This document shows, piece after piece, positions 1 through 9,222 of a stretch of DNA of 64,000 nucleotides (position 1 is the stretch's first letter; each line of letters opens with the position of its first letter). The notes below the pieces were generated by a model. That model was not told the DNA's origin, did not search any database, and saw only the letters and a list, made by a program, of their open reading frames with translations. The stretch is from Kineosporiaceae bacterium (GTDB lineage Bacteria; Actinomycetota; Actinomycetes; Actinomycetales; Kineosporiaceae), in the NCBI GenBank assembly GCA_016794595.1, contig JAEUJN010000039.1:34778-98777 (forward strand), read 5' to 3'. A program made the translations under genes and the position numbers.

Positions 1-463
1 TGATCACGATGCCGTCGGCCCGGGCAGGGTTGTCACCCCCGGCTGGATCCTGGGCCGCCCCGCCCAGGGCGCGGTTGGCCTTCAGGATGGCGTGGCTGAC
101 CGCGGGGGTTGGGGTGAAGCGGTCACGGTCGTCGATCAGCGTGGTGACCCCGTTGCCCGCCAGCACCTCCAGGGCACTGGCCCAGGCGGGCTCGGACAGG
201 CCATGGGTGTCACGGCCGACGAACAACGGCCCGGCGATGCCCTGGGCAGCCCGGTAGTCGCAGATGGCCTGGGTGGTGGCGACGATGTGGGCCTCGGTGA
301 ACGCCCCCCGCAGGCTGGACCCCCGGTGGCCGGAGGTACCGAAGGCGACCCTCTGCGCCGGGTCGTCCAGGTCGGGCCAGGTTGTGTAGTAGGCCGTGAC
401 CAGATGCGCCACGTCGATCAGGTCGCTCGGCTGGGCCGGTTGCCCGGCGCGTTCGTGAGCCAT
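1..463 (-). CDS. pgm: Phosphoglucomutase, alpha-D-glucose specific (N-terminal part)
   Basis: Interconverts glucose 1-phosphate and glucose 6-phosphate in the cytoplasm, linking glycogen and cell-wall sugar nucleotides to glycolysis. About 154 N-terminal residues are visible, starting [20 protein letters not shown] as actinobacterial Pgm proteins do. FGTSGHRG is at residues 41-48, GRDTHG follows, and [10 protein letters not shown] is typical of the family. The window ends at ADGIVI, just before where the catalytic TxSHNP phosphoserine loop should lie. The start ATG at 463 is preceded by AGGGACA as a ribosome binding site. The C-terminal two thirds are outside the window. Confidence 0.93.
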   Translation of the reverse strand, partial: MAHERAGQPAQPSDLIDVAHLVTAYYTTWPDLDDPAQRVAFGTSGHRGSSLRGAFTEAHIVATTQAICDYRAAQGIAGPLFVGRDTHGLSEPAWASALEVLAGNGVTTLIDDRDRFTPTPAVSHAILKANRALGGAAQDPAGGDNPARADGIVI

Positions 464-660
464 GGAGCTGTCCCTTCGCCACCACTGTCCCCGGGTCGTG
501 CCGCCGATGCGGCCCGCTCGGAGGCTAACGCCCTGCAGGGGTGCCTGCAGCGTCCGGCTGCTCACATTTCCCGGGTGTCGATCACCGGGGCGGCGAACGG
601 CGACGCCGAGGTCAGCGGCCTGCCGCCACCCGGCGGGCACCCCACCGCCGGAGCACCGCC

Positions 661-666
661 TACAGT
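661..666 (+). promoter_or_regulatory. -10 element of a probable leaderless promoter
   Basis: TACAGT lies 7 nt before the GTG at 674 and no Shine-Dalgarno sequence is visible in between. The expected transcription start falls on or next to the start codon. No good -35 hexamer is seen. Confidence 0.45.
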
Positions 667-673
667 CGAGCGC

Positions 674-1498
674 GTGCCCCCGCTGCGCACGGTCCGTGCC
701 ACCGCCTACGTGACTCCCCTGCGCGAGGGAGGCTCGCTCCCGGCTCTGATGGAGGCCGATGACGACGGCATCTACGTGACCAAGTTCCGGGGAGCGGGTC
801 AGGGCACAGCGTCCCTGGTGGCCGAGGTGATCGTCGCCGGGGTCGCGGCGCGGCTCGGGGTCCGGGTCCCCGAACTCGTCGTCGTCGACCTCGACGAGGC
901 GATCGCCCCGCGCGAGGCCGACGAGGAGGTGCAGGACCTGCTCAGGGCCAGCACCGGGACCAACCTCGGGATGGACTACCTGCCCGGTTCGACGGGCTAC
1001 GACGGCCGCGGGTCCTGGACCCCCGACGTCGACGACGCCGTCCGGGTGCTCTGGCTGGATGCGTTCACCGGCAACGTGGACCGCACCTGGCGCAACCCCA
1101 ACCTGCTGGTCTGGCACCGGCGGCTGTGGGCCATCGACCACGGGAGCGCGCTGGTGTTCCAGCACGCCTGGCCCGACCCGGCGACCTGGGCCGGCCGCGT
1201 CTACGACCTCGGCCGCCATGTCCTGCTGCCGGTCGCCGAGCGATTCGGCGCCTCGGCCTGGGCCGCGCTGGACGCCGAACTCGCCGCCCGGCTGGACCCT
1301 GCGACCGTGCGTGAGGTGGTCGAGGCCGTGCCCGGGGAGTGGCTGCTGGCGATGAACTCGGCCCGCTCCCGCGAGCAGGCTGCCCGGGATGCCGGCGATC
1401 CCGTGCCGAGTGCTGCGGACTGGCGGGAGCGGTACGTCAGCCAGCTGCTGGCCCGGCTGACCGGTGAGCGGCCCTGGCGCGACGGACTCCTCCCGTGA
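674..1498 (+). CDS. HipA-like kinase domain protein (HipA_2 type)
   Basis: A small 274-residue protein with the core of a HipA-like protein kinase fold. A lysine in [12 protein letters not shown] (Lys37) is a likely ATP-binding residue. The stretch [16 protein letters not shown] (129-142) followed by [11 protein letters not shown] (152-162) matches the catalytic Asp/Asn and metal-binding Asp arrangement of HipA-like kinases. Much longer upstream readings exist, but the region before 674 lacks homology and overlaps pgm, so I choose GTG 674. The gene ends in a GTGA overlap with the DUF3037 gene, a pairing I recall for this family. The substrate is unknown. It lacks the N-terminal domain and HipB partner of classical HipA, so calling it a toxin would be speculation. 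Confidence 0.75.
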   Translation: MPPLRTVRATAYVTPLREGGSLPALMEADDDGIYVTKFRGAGQGTASLVAEVIVAGVAARLGVRVPELVVVDLDEAIAPREADEEVQDLLRASTGTNLGMDYLPGSTGYDGRGSWTPDVDDAVRVLWLDAFTGNVDRTWRNPNLLVWHRRLWAIDHGSALVFQHAWPDPATWAGRVYDLGRHVLLPVAERFGASAWAALDAELAARLDPATVREVVEAVPGEWLLAMNSARSREQAARDAGDPVPSAADWRERYVSQLLARLTGERPWRDGLLP

Positions 1499-1920
1499 GC
1501 GGCGGCACGACCCGCGGCACGCCCGCCGCGCCCTTCCAGTACGCCGTGGTGCGCGCCGTCCCGCGGGTGGAGCGCGGGGAGTGCGTCAACGTGGGGATCG
1601 TGCTCTACCGGCACGCGACCGCGGCCGTGGACGCCGTCGTGGTGGCCGGGATCCACCTCGACGAGGCCCGGTTGCGCGCGCTCGACCCCGAGGTGGACCT
1701 GGAGTCGGTCCGGGCCGCCCTCGACGGCATCCGCGCCGTCTGCGACCAGGGCCGACTCCCGGTGGGGGACACCGACCAGCCGACGTGGACGGCGGGCGAG
1801 CGCTTCGGGTGGCTCACCGCCCCCCGCAGCACCGTGGTCCAAACCGGTCCGGTGCACTCGGGCCTGACCGAGGACCCAGTGAGAACCCTCGACCGGCTGC
1901 TCACCCGGCTGGTCCGCTGA
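1495..1920 (+). CDS. DUF3037 family protein
   Basis: A 141-residue protein whose start GTG (1495) overlaps the stop of the HipA-like gene, so the two are probably translationally coupled. The N-terminal motif [19 protein letters not shown] and the following NVGIVLY are typical of DUF3037. The biochemical function of the family is unknown. Its constant neighbour is a HipA-like kinase domain, so it may be the substrate, partner or regulator of that kinase (inference). No signal peptide or membrane segment is seen. Confidence 0.75.
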   Translation: MSGGTTRGTPAAPFQYAVVRAVPRVERGECVNVGIVLYRHATAAVDAVVVAGIHLDEARLRALDPEVDLESVRAALDGIRAVCDQGRLPVGDTDQPTWTAGERFGWLTAPRSTVVQTGPVHSGLTEDPVRTLDRLLTRLVR

Positions 1921-1957
1921 CTCGTGTCGACCCCGGCCGCTGACGCAGCTGCCGGGT

Positions 1958-3283
1958 TCAGGTCTGCAGGGGGGCGGCGGTCTGCTCGGGAAAGGCGAAA
2001 CCCTCCGGCCTGGCTGTCCCCGGCAGCACCGGGATCAGCTGGCCGTACCCCGGCAACCCCGACTTCCCGGCGATCAGCGCGGCATAGGCCTGGCGCGGCG
2101 TCCAGCCCTGATCACGGTTGGCCTGCACCAGTCGGGCCACGGCCCCGGCGACCTGCGGCGCGGCGAACGAGGTGCCGGTCCACATCGCCCAGGAATCGGG
2201 GCCGAAGGTGCTGCTGCCGCCCTGGGTGGCCTCGGTCCCGTCGACGAAGGTCGAGACGATGCCCTCCCCGACGGTGGAGCAGTCGATCCAGTCCCCGCGG
2301 CTGGACCACTCGGCTCCCCGCCCGTCGGCGGTCAGCGCCGCGACCGCCACCACGTTCTTGAACGCCGCCGGCCACATCGGGGTCTCGGTGCCGTCGTTGC
2401 CGGCAGCTGCGATCACCAGCACGTCGGGGTGGGCCACGGCCAGCCGGCGCATCGCCTGGCGCAGGGCGAGTGGGGGTTCGCCGTCCGCGGTGGTGGTGCC
2501 CAGGGACAGCACGATGATCTCCTGGCCGCCCTCGGCGGCCTCGATCAGGGTGTCGGCCAGCAGGTCCTCCCGGCCCACACCGTCGGTGTCGAGGGCGCGG
2601 TAGGCCGTGATCCGGGCGCTCGGGCACACCTGCTGCACGATCCCGGCGACGAACGTGCCGTGCCCGGCGCCCAGGTCGAGCAGGGTGTCGGTGTCGCGGG
2701 CCGAGTCCAGCTCGTCGATGTTGCCCGGCTGGTCCTCGGTGTCGGGCCGACGGATCAGGCCCGCCAGCCACTGGTCGCGGCGGACCTCGGCGGTCACCCC
2801 GGTGTCGATCACGGCGACCCGCGCCGGCTCGGACTCGGCGAGGTCGGCGACGATCCGGTCGCTGAAGGCCAGGCGGCGATCGGTCGGCTCGGGTGAGCTG
2901 TCTCCCTTGATCACCGAACGGCCCTGGCAGACGACGTGGATCGGGGCCAGCTCCGTGGTCGCGTTGCGCCGCCGCTGGTAGAAGTCGGCCTCGGCCGCCT
3001 CCGCCCGGTCGACGCCGAACCAGGCGATGCCCTCGCCGTCGAGGGCGTGGACCAGCCGCTCGTCCTTGACGTAGGCGGGCTCGTTCACGACCCCCTCGAA
3101 CGAGACGATGTCGAACCGGGAGGGCTGGTCGCGGCGTCGGGCCGCGTTGCGCTGCATGGTGAATCGCTCGGTGTGGCCGAGCGCGGTCAGCTGGCGGCCG
3201 AGCAGGTCGCGTTCGGCCTCGGCGATCGCCTGCTGCTCGGGTGGGTAGGAGTAGTCCTGGGGGCGGATCTGGTGCCCGCTCAT
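1958..3283 (-). CDS. S8 family serine peptidase (subtilisin-like, no signal peptide)
   Basis: A 441-residue subtilase. The catalytic triad and oxyanion Asn are all visible: Asp160 in VAVIDTGV, His208 in GAGHGTFVAGI, Asn296 in AAAGNDG and Ser372 in GTSFAAPQVAG. The first ~150 residues form a non-catalytic N-terminal domain rich in charged residues. There is no signal peptide and no evident inhibitor prodomain, so it probably acts in the cytoplasm, unlike secreted subtilisins. The ATG at 3283 follows GAGGAAAGG, a strong ribosome binding site. It diverges from the TPR-CHAT protease gene across ~56 bp, so the two probably share regulation. The role is unknown; a stress or conflict-response protease is an inference from the neighbour. 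Confidence 0.88.
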   Translation of the reverse strand: MSGHQIRPQDYSYPPEQQAIAEAERDLLGRQLTALGHTERFTMQRNAARRRDQPSRFDIVSFEGVVNEPAYVKDERLVHALDGEGIAWFGVDRAEAAEADFYQRRRNATTELAPIHVVCQGRSVIKGDSSPEPTDRRLAFSDRIVADLAESEPARVAVIDTGVTAEVRRDQWLAGLIRRPDTEDQPGNIDELDSARDTDTLLDLGAGHGTFVAGIVQQVCPSARITAYRALDTDGVGREDLLADTLIEAAEGGQEIIVLSLGTTTADGEPPLALRQAMRRLAVAHPDVLVIAAAGNDGTETPMWPAAFKNVVAVAALTADGRGAEWSSRGDWIDCSTVGEGIVSTFVDGTEATQGGSSTFGPDSWAMWTGTSFAAPQVAGAVARLVQANRDQGWTPRQAYAALIAGKSGLPGYGQLIPVLPGTARPEGFAFPEQTAAPLQT

Positions 3284-3339
3284 CGTGTGCCTTTCCTCGG
3301 GTGTTCCGGGCCGGTGGTGCGGTGGATCGGGTCTCTACG

Positions 3340-6102
3340 ATGTGGGTGCAGTCTGGTTCCCCGGCAGAGGCGGTTTCGGCCATGGTCCCCACCCCCGCAC
3401 CGGCGGCGTGGGGCCCGAGCCTGCTGCGCCGAGCCGAGCTGGCATACGAGGGAGCAGTTTCCGACCCTGGTTCGTACAGCTCGCGGACCAGGTTGTTGAT
3501 CGAGGAGTGCCGCCGCGCCGGGGACCACGAGGCGCACGTCGTGGCTCTGCACGCGCTGGGCTGGATCGAGCACCTGCTGGTCGGCAATCATGCCGCGCGC
3601 CAGCGGCTGGACGTGGCCGTTCGGCTCGCCCAGCGTCACGGCATCCACCACCGGCTGCCCGAGCTGCTGGCCAGCCGCGCGGCGGTGAACCAGGAGCTGG
3701 GCCGGATGACGGCCGCCCACGCCGACCTCGATCGGGCGCTGACCTGGGCGGCCCGGTACGGCGCCGCCGAGGACGCCGGGACCTGGTCGCGGATCGCTCA
3801 TCAGCAGGCCGTCCTGCGCCACAACCAGGGCGACCTGGCCCAGGCCCAGCAGCTCTACCGCACCCTGCTGGACCGACCCGGCTGCCCGGCGTCCGTGCAC
3901 GCCAAGGCGGGTAACAATCTCGGCCACCTGCTCGCCATGTGCGGCCACGCCGAGGAGGGGCTGGGTTTCGTGGACGCCGCGCTCGCCGAGGCGCAGGCGC
4001 TCGGGGCGGGGCTGGCCGCCGCGGTGGCCCAGACCCGGGCGTGGGTGCTGATGCAGCTCGGCCGGCTGCCGGAGAGCATGCACGCCTTCGAGGACGCCGA
4101 GAAGCGCTTCGCCGAGGCAGGGCTGCCCACGGCGGACTTCTCCCTGGAGTACGCCGACGCGCTGGTCGACCTGCGCCTGGTCCGGGAGGCGGCCGAGGTC
4201 ACCCAGCGCGCCGTCGGGGATCTGGAACGCCTCGGTGCCCCCCTGGTGTCGGCCGAGGCCCGGCTGCGTCGGGCCCGGCTGTCGATGCTGGCCGGGGAAC
4301 CGGCCCAGGCGCTGGCCCAGATCGACACCGCGGTCGCCGCCCTGCGCCGTCAGCGCCGCCCGACCTGGGTGGCCGGCGCGCTGGTCACCCGGGCCGAACT
4401 CGTGATGGAGCTGGATGCGGCCACCGGCGAGGACCTGCGGACGATCCGGCGGGCGGCCCGCACGCTGGAGCGCTGGCAGATGACCTCGGCGGTGGAGGCT
4501 CACCTGGTCGCCGGCCGGCTGGCCGTCCGGTTGGATCGGGGCTCGGTGGCCAGGCAGTCCTGGGCCCGCGCCCACGACCTGGCCCGCACCCGCCCGGTGC
4601 TGGTCCGGCTGCGCGGGCAGCTGGCCGCCGCGTCGGCCGCCGAACTGGACGGCGCCCCGCGCGAGGTGCTGCGGCACGCCCGGCGGGGGCTGGACGACCT
4701 GGCTCGTCACCGGGCGGCCCTGCCCTCGATGGAGTTGCGCGCCCTGGCCTCCGGCCACGGCGAGGAGCTCGGGGTGCTCGGCCTGCGTGCGTTGGTCCCC
4801 TCGGCTCCCCCCGCACAGGTCCTCACCTGGCTCGAGCGCACCCGGGCCGCGGCGATGGTGCTCGTGGACCCTCCCCCGGCGCCGGAACTCCAGCAGGACC
4901 TGGCCACCCTGCGCGGCCTGGAGATGGACCTGCGTGAGGCCCGCCGCACCGCCGCGCGCGAATCCCAGGAGCTGCTCGCCCGGGTGCGCACCCTGGAGGG
5001 CCGGATCCGCCGGGCGGCCTGGTCGAGCCTGTCCCCGACGGCCGCCGGATCGGCCCGGTTGCCGGACGTCGGCGCGCTGCGGGCGGGCCTGGACGGCGCC
5101 GCCCTGGTCGAGTTCGCCGTCCTGGACGGCACGCTGCTGGCTGTGGTGATGGGTCCACGGCGTACCCGGATGGTCCGGCTGGGCAGCTACCGGGACGTGG
5201 CCGTCGAGCGGGAGGCCCTGCGGTTCTCGGTCCGCCGGCTGGGCCGCGGGGGCAGCGCGGCCCGGGCGTCCCTGAGGTCGGCCATGTTCGTGGTGGACCG
5301 CCTGCGCGAGTTGCTGATCCGGCCGTTGGGGGTGGCCCCGGACGCTCCTGTGGTGGTGGTCCCGGCCCGCGGGCTGCACGGCGTCCCGTGGTCGGCCCTG
5401 CACGATGCGCCGGTGAGCGTGGCGCCGTCCGCGGCGGTGTGGCTGCGCACCCGGGCCGAGGCGCGGCTGCCGCTCGGTGCGGGTCTCGCCGGGGACGGAC
5501 GCTCTGCCGTCGGGGACGTCGTCCTGGTGGCCGGACCCGACCTGCCCGGCGCGCTGGCCGAGGTCACCCGGCTCCGGGAGACCCATCGTGCGGCCCGTGG
5601 CCCGGGTGGTGCCCGGGTGATGCTGCCCCCGGCGAGCACGGTCCCGGCGGTGATCGAGGCGCTGTCCTCGGCCCGGTTGGCCCACCTGGCCTGCCACGGT
5701 TACCTGCGCACCGACAACCCGACCTTCTCCTCGTTCCAGCTCAGCGACGGCCCGCTGACCGTGCAGGAGCTGGCCGCCTCGCACCGGCTGGTGCACCGGG
5801 TGGTGCTGGCCGCGTGCCGCTCGGGTGCGCAGGTCACCTACGCCGGTGAGGAGGTGCTCGGCTTCGTCAGTGCCTTCCTGGCCCGCGGGACGGCGGGCAT
5901 GGTCGCCTCGACCGTGCCGGTACCGGACGGCGAGAGCGTGCCGCTGATGACCGCGCTGCACGAACGGATCGCCGCCGGGGACACCCTGGCGGTGGCGCTG
6001 TCCGCGGCGCGAGCCAGGCTCGGGACGTCCGCCCGGGACTTCGCCGACCGCCCGGTGGACTTCATGGCCTGGTTCGCCTACACCGCCTACGGCGCCGCCT
6101 GA
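3340..6102 (+). CDS. TPR-CHAT domain protease (caspase-like)
   Basis: A 920-residue protein. Roughly residues 10-500 are helical tetratricopeptide-like repeats (for example RAAVNQELGRMTAAHADLDR, and GNNLGHLLAMCGHAEEGLGF). A charged helical linker follows, and the last ~330 residues are a CHAT (caspase HetF-associated TPR) domain. The catalytic dyad is visible as His786 in HLACHG and Cys826 in LAACRSG. CHAT domains are cysteine proteases of the caspase/separase class, usually activated through the repeats. I choose ATG 3340; ATG 3382, with AGAGG upstream, is a credible alternative, and longer extensions would run through the shared promoter. It diverges from a cytoplasmic S8 protease, so this is a two-protease locus. 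Confidence 0.85.
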   Translation: MWVQSGSPAEAVSAMVPTPAPAAWGPSLLRRAELAYEGAVSDPGSYSSRTRLLIEECRRAGDHEAHVVALHALGWIEHLLVGNHAARQRLDVAVRLAQRHGIHHRLPELLASRAAVNQELGRMTAAHADLDRALTWAARYGAAEDAGTWSRIAHQQAVLRHNQGDLAQAQQLYRTLLDRPGCPASVHAKAGNNLGHLLAMCGHAEEGLGFVDAALAEAQALGAGLAAAVAQTRAWVLMQLGRLPESMHAFEDAEKRFAEAGLPTADFSLEYADALVDLRLVREAAEVTQRAVGDLERLGAPLVSAEARLRRARLSMLAGEPAQALAQIDTAVAALRRQRRPTWVAGALVTRAELVMELDAATGEDLRTIRRAARTLERWQMTSAVEAHLVAGRLAVRLDRGSVARQSWARAHDLARTRPVLVRLRGQLAAASAAELDGAPREVLRHARRGLDDLARHRAALPSMELRALASGHGEELGVLGLRALVPSAPPAQVLTWLERTRAAAMVLVDPPPAPELQQDLATLRGLEMDLREARRTAARESQELLARVRTLEGRIRRAAWSSLSPTAAGSARLPDVGALRAGLDGAALVEFAVLDGTLLAVVMGPRRTRMVRLGSYRDVAVEREALRFSVRRLGRGGSAARASLRSAMFVVDRLRELLIRPLGVAPDAPVVVVPARGLHGVPWSALHDAPVSVAPSAAVWLRTRAEARLPLGAGLAGDGRSAVGDVVLVAGPDLPGALAEVTRLRETHRAARGPGGARVMLPPASTVPAVIEALSSARLAHLACHGYLRTDNPTFSSFQLSDGPLTVQELAASHRLVHRVVLAACRSGAQVTYAGEEVLGFVSAFLARGTAGMVASTVPVPDGESVPLMTALHERIAAGDTLAVALSAARARLGTSARDFADRPVDFMAWFAYTAYGAA

Positions 6103-6141
6103 CCCCACCCCCACCCTCCCCAACCCAACCCCCCAACCACC

Positions 6142-6244
6142 AACCCGCTCATGCTCCCTGGGCGACCCGCCATGCTCCGCCGATATCGGTACACAGCTCA
6201 CGTATCGACCCCAATCACCGGCACCTGCGGAGCATGATCGGGTT
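6142..6244. repeat. Nested palindromic intergenic repeat, copy 1
   Basis: A 103-bp element with outer arms AACCCGCTCATGCTCC (6142) and GGAGCATGATCGGGTT (ending 6244) and an inner CATGCTCCGC at 6171-6180. It lies between two co-directional genes. The same layout recurs at 12527, 13619, 22520 and 23511. Confidence 0.85.
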
Positions 6245-6277
6245 CAGCTCGGTCGGGCGCTCGGGCAAACTGGGCCC

Positions 6278-7162
6278 ATGCCCGAGTTGCCCGAGGTGGA
6301 GGCCCTGGCCGGCTTCCTGCGGGAGCGTGCCGTCGGTCTGGTGATCGCCGGGGTCGAGGTGGGCACGATCAACGTGCTGAAGACCTTCGATCCGCAGCCG
6401 AGCGCGCTGGGCGGCATGACCATCGACGGCGTCGCTCGGCACGGCAAGTTCCTCGACCTGGACGTCGGCGGGCTGCACCTGGTGTTCCACCTCGCCCGCG
6501 CCGGATGGTTGCGCTGGTCCGATGCCCTGGCCGCCACGGTGATCCGGCCCGGCAAGGGGCCGATCGCCCTGCGGGTGCGCCTGGCCGACCCGGACGCGCT
6601 CGACGGCGCCGGCTCGCCGGGGTTCGACCTCACCGAGGCGGGCACCCAGAAGCGGTTGGCCGTCTACGTGGTGCGCTCGGCCTCCGAGGTGCCCGGAATC
6701 GCCGCTCTGGGTCCGGACCCGCTCGGCCCGGGCTTCGACCGGGAGGCGTTGGCCGCGCTGCTCGCCGGCAAGCGGCAACAGGTCAAGGGCCTGCTGCGCG
6801 ATCAGGCGGTGATCGCGGGGGTGGGCAACGCCTACAGTGACGAGGTGTTGCATGCTGCCCGGCTCTCGCCGTTCGCGATCGCGGCCACCCTGCAGGACGG
6901 CGAGGTCGACCGGCTGTACGCCGCGCTCCGGGAGGTGCTGACCTCGGCCGTCGCCGCGGCGTCCGGCAAGCCCGCCAAGGAGCTCAAGGACGCCAAGCGC
7001 GCCGGGATGCGGGTGCACGCCCGCACCGGGCAGCCCTGCCCGGTCTGTGGGGACGTCGTGCGCGAGGTCTCCTTCGCCGACTCCTCGCTGCAGTACTGCG
7101 CCACCTGCCAGACCGGGGGCAAGGTGCTCGCCGACCGACGTATGTCCCGGTTGCTCAAGTGA
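6278..7162 (+). CDS. Fpg/Nei family DNA glycosylase (formamidopyrimidine type)
   Basis: A base-excision repair glycosylase/AP lyase of 294 residues. The processed N-terminus reads PELPEVE, giving the catalytic Pro2-Glu3 pair typical of the Fpg (MutM) branch. Lys57 in HGKFLDL matches the conserved beta-hairpin lysine. The helix-two-turn-helix signature GVGNAYSDEVL is at 181-191. A C-terminal zinc finger is complete with Cys254, Cys257, Cys274 and Cys277. It may act on oxidised purines, but its inserts differ from canonical MutM, so I give no symbol. GTGA overlaps the next gene, suggesting co-transcription. A second family member (Nei type) is at 25606. Confidence 0.88.
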   Translation: MPELPEVEALAGFLRERAVGLVIAGVEVGTINVLKTFDPQPSALGGMTIDGVARHGKFLDLDVGGLHLVFHLARAGWLRWSDALAATVIRPGKGPIALRVRLADPDALDGAGSPGFDLTEAGTQKRLAVYVVRSASEVPGIAALGPDPLGPGFDREALAALLAGKRQQVKGLLRDQAVIAGVGNAYSDEVLHAARLSPFAIAATLQDGEVDRLYAALREVLTSAVAAASGKPAKELKDAKRAGMRVHARTGQPCPVCGDVVREVSFADSSLQYCATCQTGGKVLADRRMSRLLK

Positions 7163-8013
7163 GCGGCGGGCCGGGGCGAGGTGCTGCGGGTGCAGGGTCC
7201 GACGGGCTGGACCCTGCCCGGCCGGACCTGGCCCAGCCGGACCCGGTCGAGGCCTGGGCCGAGCGCATCTGGACGGCGCGCACCACGGGAGCGCTGCTCG
7301 ATCCCCCGAGCGCGGCCACAGGGTCGCCCGGCCCGCTGGATCTGGAGGCGGCCTACGCCGTCCAGGAATTGCTGTTCCGGCGGCGCCTGGCACGTGGGGA
7401 GCATCCTGCCGGGTTCAAGTTGGGCTACACCTCGGCGGCCATGCGGGCCCAGATGGGCATCGACGAACCGAACAGCGGCCCGCTGACCGAGCCGATGATC
7501 CTGGCCGCGGCAGGCCCCGGGTCGGTGGTGCGGTTGCCCGGCGACCTGCGCCAGCCCCGGGTCGAGCCCGAGGTTGCCCTCGTGCTCGGCCGTGACCTGA
7601 CCGAGGGTGCCCCGGACGCCGTCCGGGCCGCGGTGACGGGGGCGCGGGCCGCGCTCGAGGTGGTCGACAGCAGTTGGCACGACTACCGCTTCACCCTGGC
7701 CGACAACACGGCGGACGGCTCGTCGGCGGCGTATGTCGTTCTGGGCGAACAGATCCCGCTGGACCGGGTGGACCGGCTGCCGGTGCGGCTGGTGGTCGGT
7801 GACACGGTGGCCGAAGCAGACAGTTCGGCGGCCATGGGCTCGCCCTGGACGGCGCTCGGGTGGCTGGCCGACCATCTCGCGGCCCGGGGGCAGGTGGTCC
7901 CGGCAGGCTCGGTGGTGATCACCGGCGGGTTGACCGCGGCCATCCCGGTGGCGCCGGGCCAGAGGGCGACCGCGGTCTTCGGTGAGGCCTTCGAGGTCGC
8001 CCTGACCCGCTGA
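7159..8013 (+). CDS. 2-keto-4-pentenoate hydratase / fumarylacetoacetate hydrolase-fold protein
   Basis: A 284-residue protein of the MhpD/FAH-fold family, which includes 2-oxopent-4-enoate hydratase and 4-oxalocrotonate decarboxylase of meta-cleavage pathways. Family motifs are GFKLGYTS, the metal-binding stretch RVEPEVALVLGRDL, and VVDSSWHDYRFTLADNTADG. The first ~30 residues are Gly/Pro/Asp-rich and look disordered, so translation may begin further in. The start GTG 7159 overlaps the stop of the glycosylase gene. No other aromatic meta-cleavage gene is nearby, so the true substrate is open. Confidence 0.8.
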   Translation: MSGGPGRGAAGAGSDGLDPARPDLAQPDPVEAWAERIWTARTTGALLDPPSAATGSPGPLDLEAAYAVQELLFRRRLARGEHPAGFKLGYTSAAMRAQMGIDEPNSGPLTEPMILAAAGPGSVVRLPGDLRQPRVEPEVALVLGRDLTEGAPDAVRAAVTGARAALEVVDSSWHDYRFTLADNTADGSSAAYVVLGEQIPLDRVDRLPVRLVVGDTVAEADSSAAMGSPWTALGWLADHLAARGQVVPAGSVVITGGLTAAIPVAPGQRATAVFGEAFEVALTR

Positions 8014-8063
8014 GGCCGCAGGTCGGGCGGCCTTGGCCCCCGGCGCCCGGCGGGGGCCGAGAG

Positions 8064-8069
8064 TAGGTT
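8064..8069 (+). promoter_or_regulatory. -10 element of a probable leaderless promoter
   Basis: TAGGTT lies 7 nt before the GTG at 8077, with no ribosome binding site between. This suggests a leaderless transcript for the serine hydrolase. The spacing matches the other leaderless candidates in the window. Confidence 0.4.
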
Positions 8070-8076
8070 CGCTCGC

Positions 8077-9222
8077 GTGGGCTCGGTGGTCGTGCAGCGT
8101 GGCACCCCGGCGGCGGGCGTGGTGAGTGCCCTGCCGTCCGGTGAGTCGGCCGTGGACCTGATGGGGCTGCCGATGAGCACGGACCTGGCGCCGGAGGCCA
8201 CCATCGGGCAGTGCCTGTCCCTGCTCGATGCCGACGCCTTCCTGGTGCTGCGCGACGGCGTCCTGGTCTGTGAGGAGTACGGCACGCCCGAGGCCGAGCA
8301 CACCCCGCACCCGCTGATGTCGGTGACCAAGTCGGTCGTGGGCTGCCTGGCCGGGATGCTGATCGCCGACGGTCTGCTCGACCCGGACGCCGCGGCGTCC
8401 GGCTATGTGCCCGACCTGGCCCGCGGCGGGTACGCGAGGGCGACCGTACGCGACCTGCTCGACATGCGGACCGGCGGCGACTATCGCGAGACCTACGACG
8501 ACCCGGCCGGTGAACTCGGTCGGCTGGGTCAGATCTGCGGGTGGTGGCCCCGCACCGAGCCCGACCTGCCCGGGGCGGTGCGCCCGTGGCTGGCCACGAT
8601 CGATCGACCGGCGACCCCCGGGGGGCCGTTCGCCTACCGGTCGGCCGACACCGAGGTCCTGGGCTGGGTGATCGAGACGATCACCGGGACGGCGCTGCCG
8701 GAACTGGTGGGCCGGCGCCTGCTGTCCCCGATCGGGGCCGAGGCGGACGGCGTGTTCGAGGTGGATCCGGCCGGGGACGCTCTGGCCTCGGGCGGGCTCG
8801 CCCTGGTGCCCCGCGACGTCGTCCGGTTGGGCCGGCTGGTGCTGGACGGCGGGGCGGTCGGGGAGCATCAGGTGCTGCCCTCCCGGTTCCTCAAGGACAC
8901 CTGGACCGGCCAGCCGGACTCGGTGGCTGCCTTCCACCACCGGGTCGGGGCGGCGGTGGGTCAGGATGCCCCGTACCCCCCGAAGGGCTTGTACCGCAAC
9001 CAGTTCTGGGTGCTCGAGCAGGGGCGGCGCCGGCTGCTGGCGCTGGGTGTGCACGGCCAGTTACTGCTCGTGGACGGCGACGCGCGAGTGGTCGTCGTCC
9101 TGCTGTCGAACTGGCCGGTGCCGCAGGATCCCCGCCGGTTCGACACCGGCCTGGCCGTGGCCCTGCAGGTGACTCGCGCGATCGGCGAGCACCCCGAGCA
9201 CGGGCTGTCGCTGCACGGCTGA
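8077..9222 (+). CDS. Serine hydrolase, class C beta-lactamase fold (paralogue 1)
   Basis: A 381-residue protein of the beta-lactamase/6-aminohexanoate-dimer hydrolase (NylB) superfamily. The nucleophile motif Ser82-Val-Thr-Lys85 (MSVTKSVVG) and the general-base motif Tyr187-Arg-Ser189 (FAYRSADTEVLGW) are present. GLYRNQFWVL and LGVHGQLLLVD resemble NylB-type esterases/amidases rather than true beta-lactamases. No signal peptide is seen, so it is probably cytoplasmic. A paralogue with the same motifs (SVTK, VYRSIDTDTLGW, WYRNQFWF) lies at 11064-12347 on the other strand, with an ATP-grasp ligase between them. Likely an amide or ester hydrolase of unknown substrate. Confidence 0.85.
   Translation: MGSVVVQRGTPAAGVVSALPSGESAVDLMGLPMSTDLAPEATIGQCLSLLDADAFLVLRDGVLVCEEYGTPEAEHTPHPLMSVTKSVVGCLAGMLIADGLLDPDAAASGYVPDLARGGYARATVRDLLDMRTGGDYRETYDDPAGELGRLGQICGWWPRTEPDLPGAVRPWLATIDRPATPGGPFAYRSADTEVLGWVIETITGTALPELVGRRLLSPIGAEADGVFEVDPAGDALASGGLALVPRDVVRLGRLVLDGGAVGEHQVLPSRFLKDTWTGQPDSVAAFHHRVGAAVGQDAPYPPKGLYRNQFWVLEQGRRRLLALGVHGQLLLVDGDARVVVVLLSNWPVPQDPRRFDTGLAVALQVTRAIGEHPEHGLSLHG

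Noticed and set aside
92..673. N-terminal extension of the HipA-like gene
   Set aside because: The extension overlaps pgm on the other strand and has no homology; GTG 674 with a -10 box fits better.
3280..6201. A 973-residue reading frame antisense to the CHAT gene
   Set aside because: It is low-complexity His/Gln/Gly/Arg-rich with no family motif and is a by-product of GC-biased codons of the CHAT gene.
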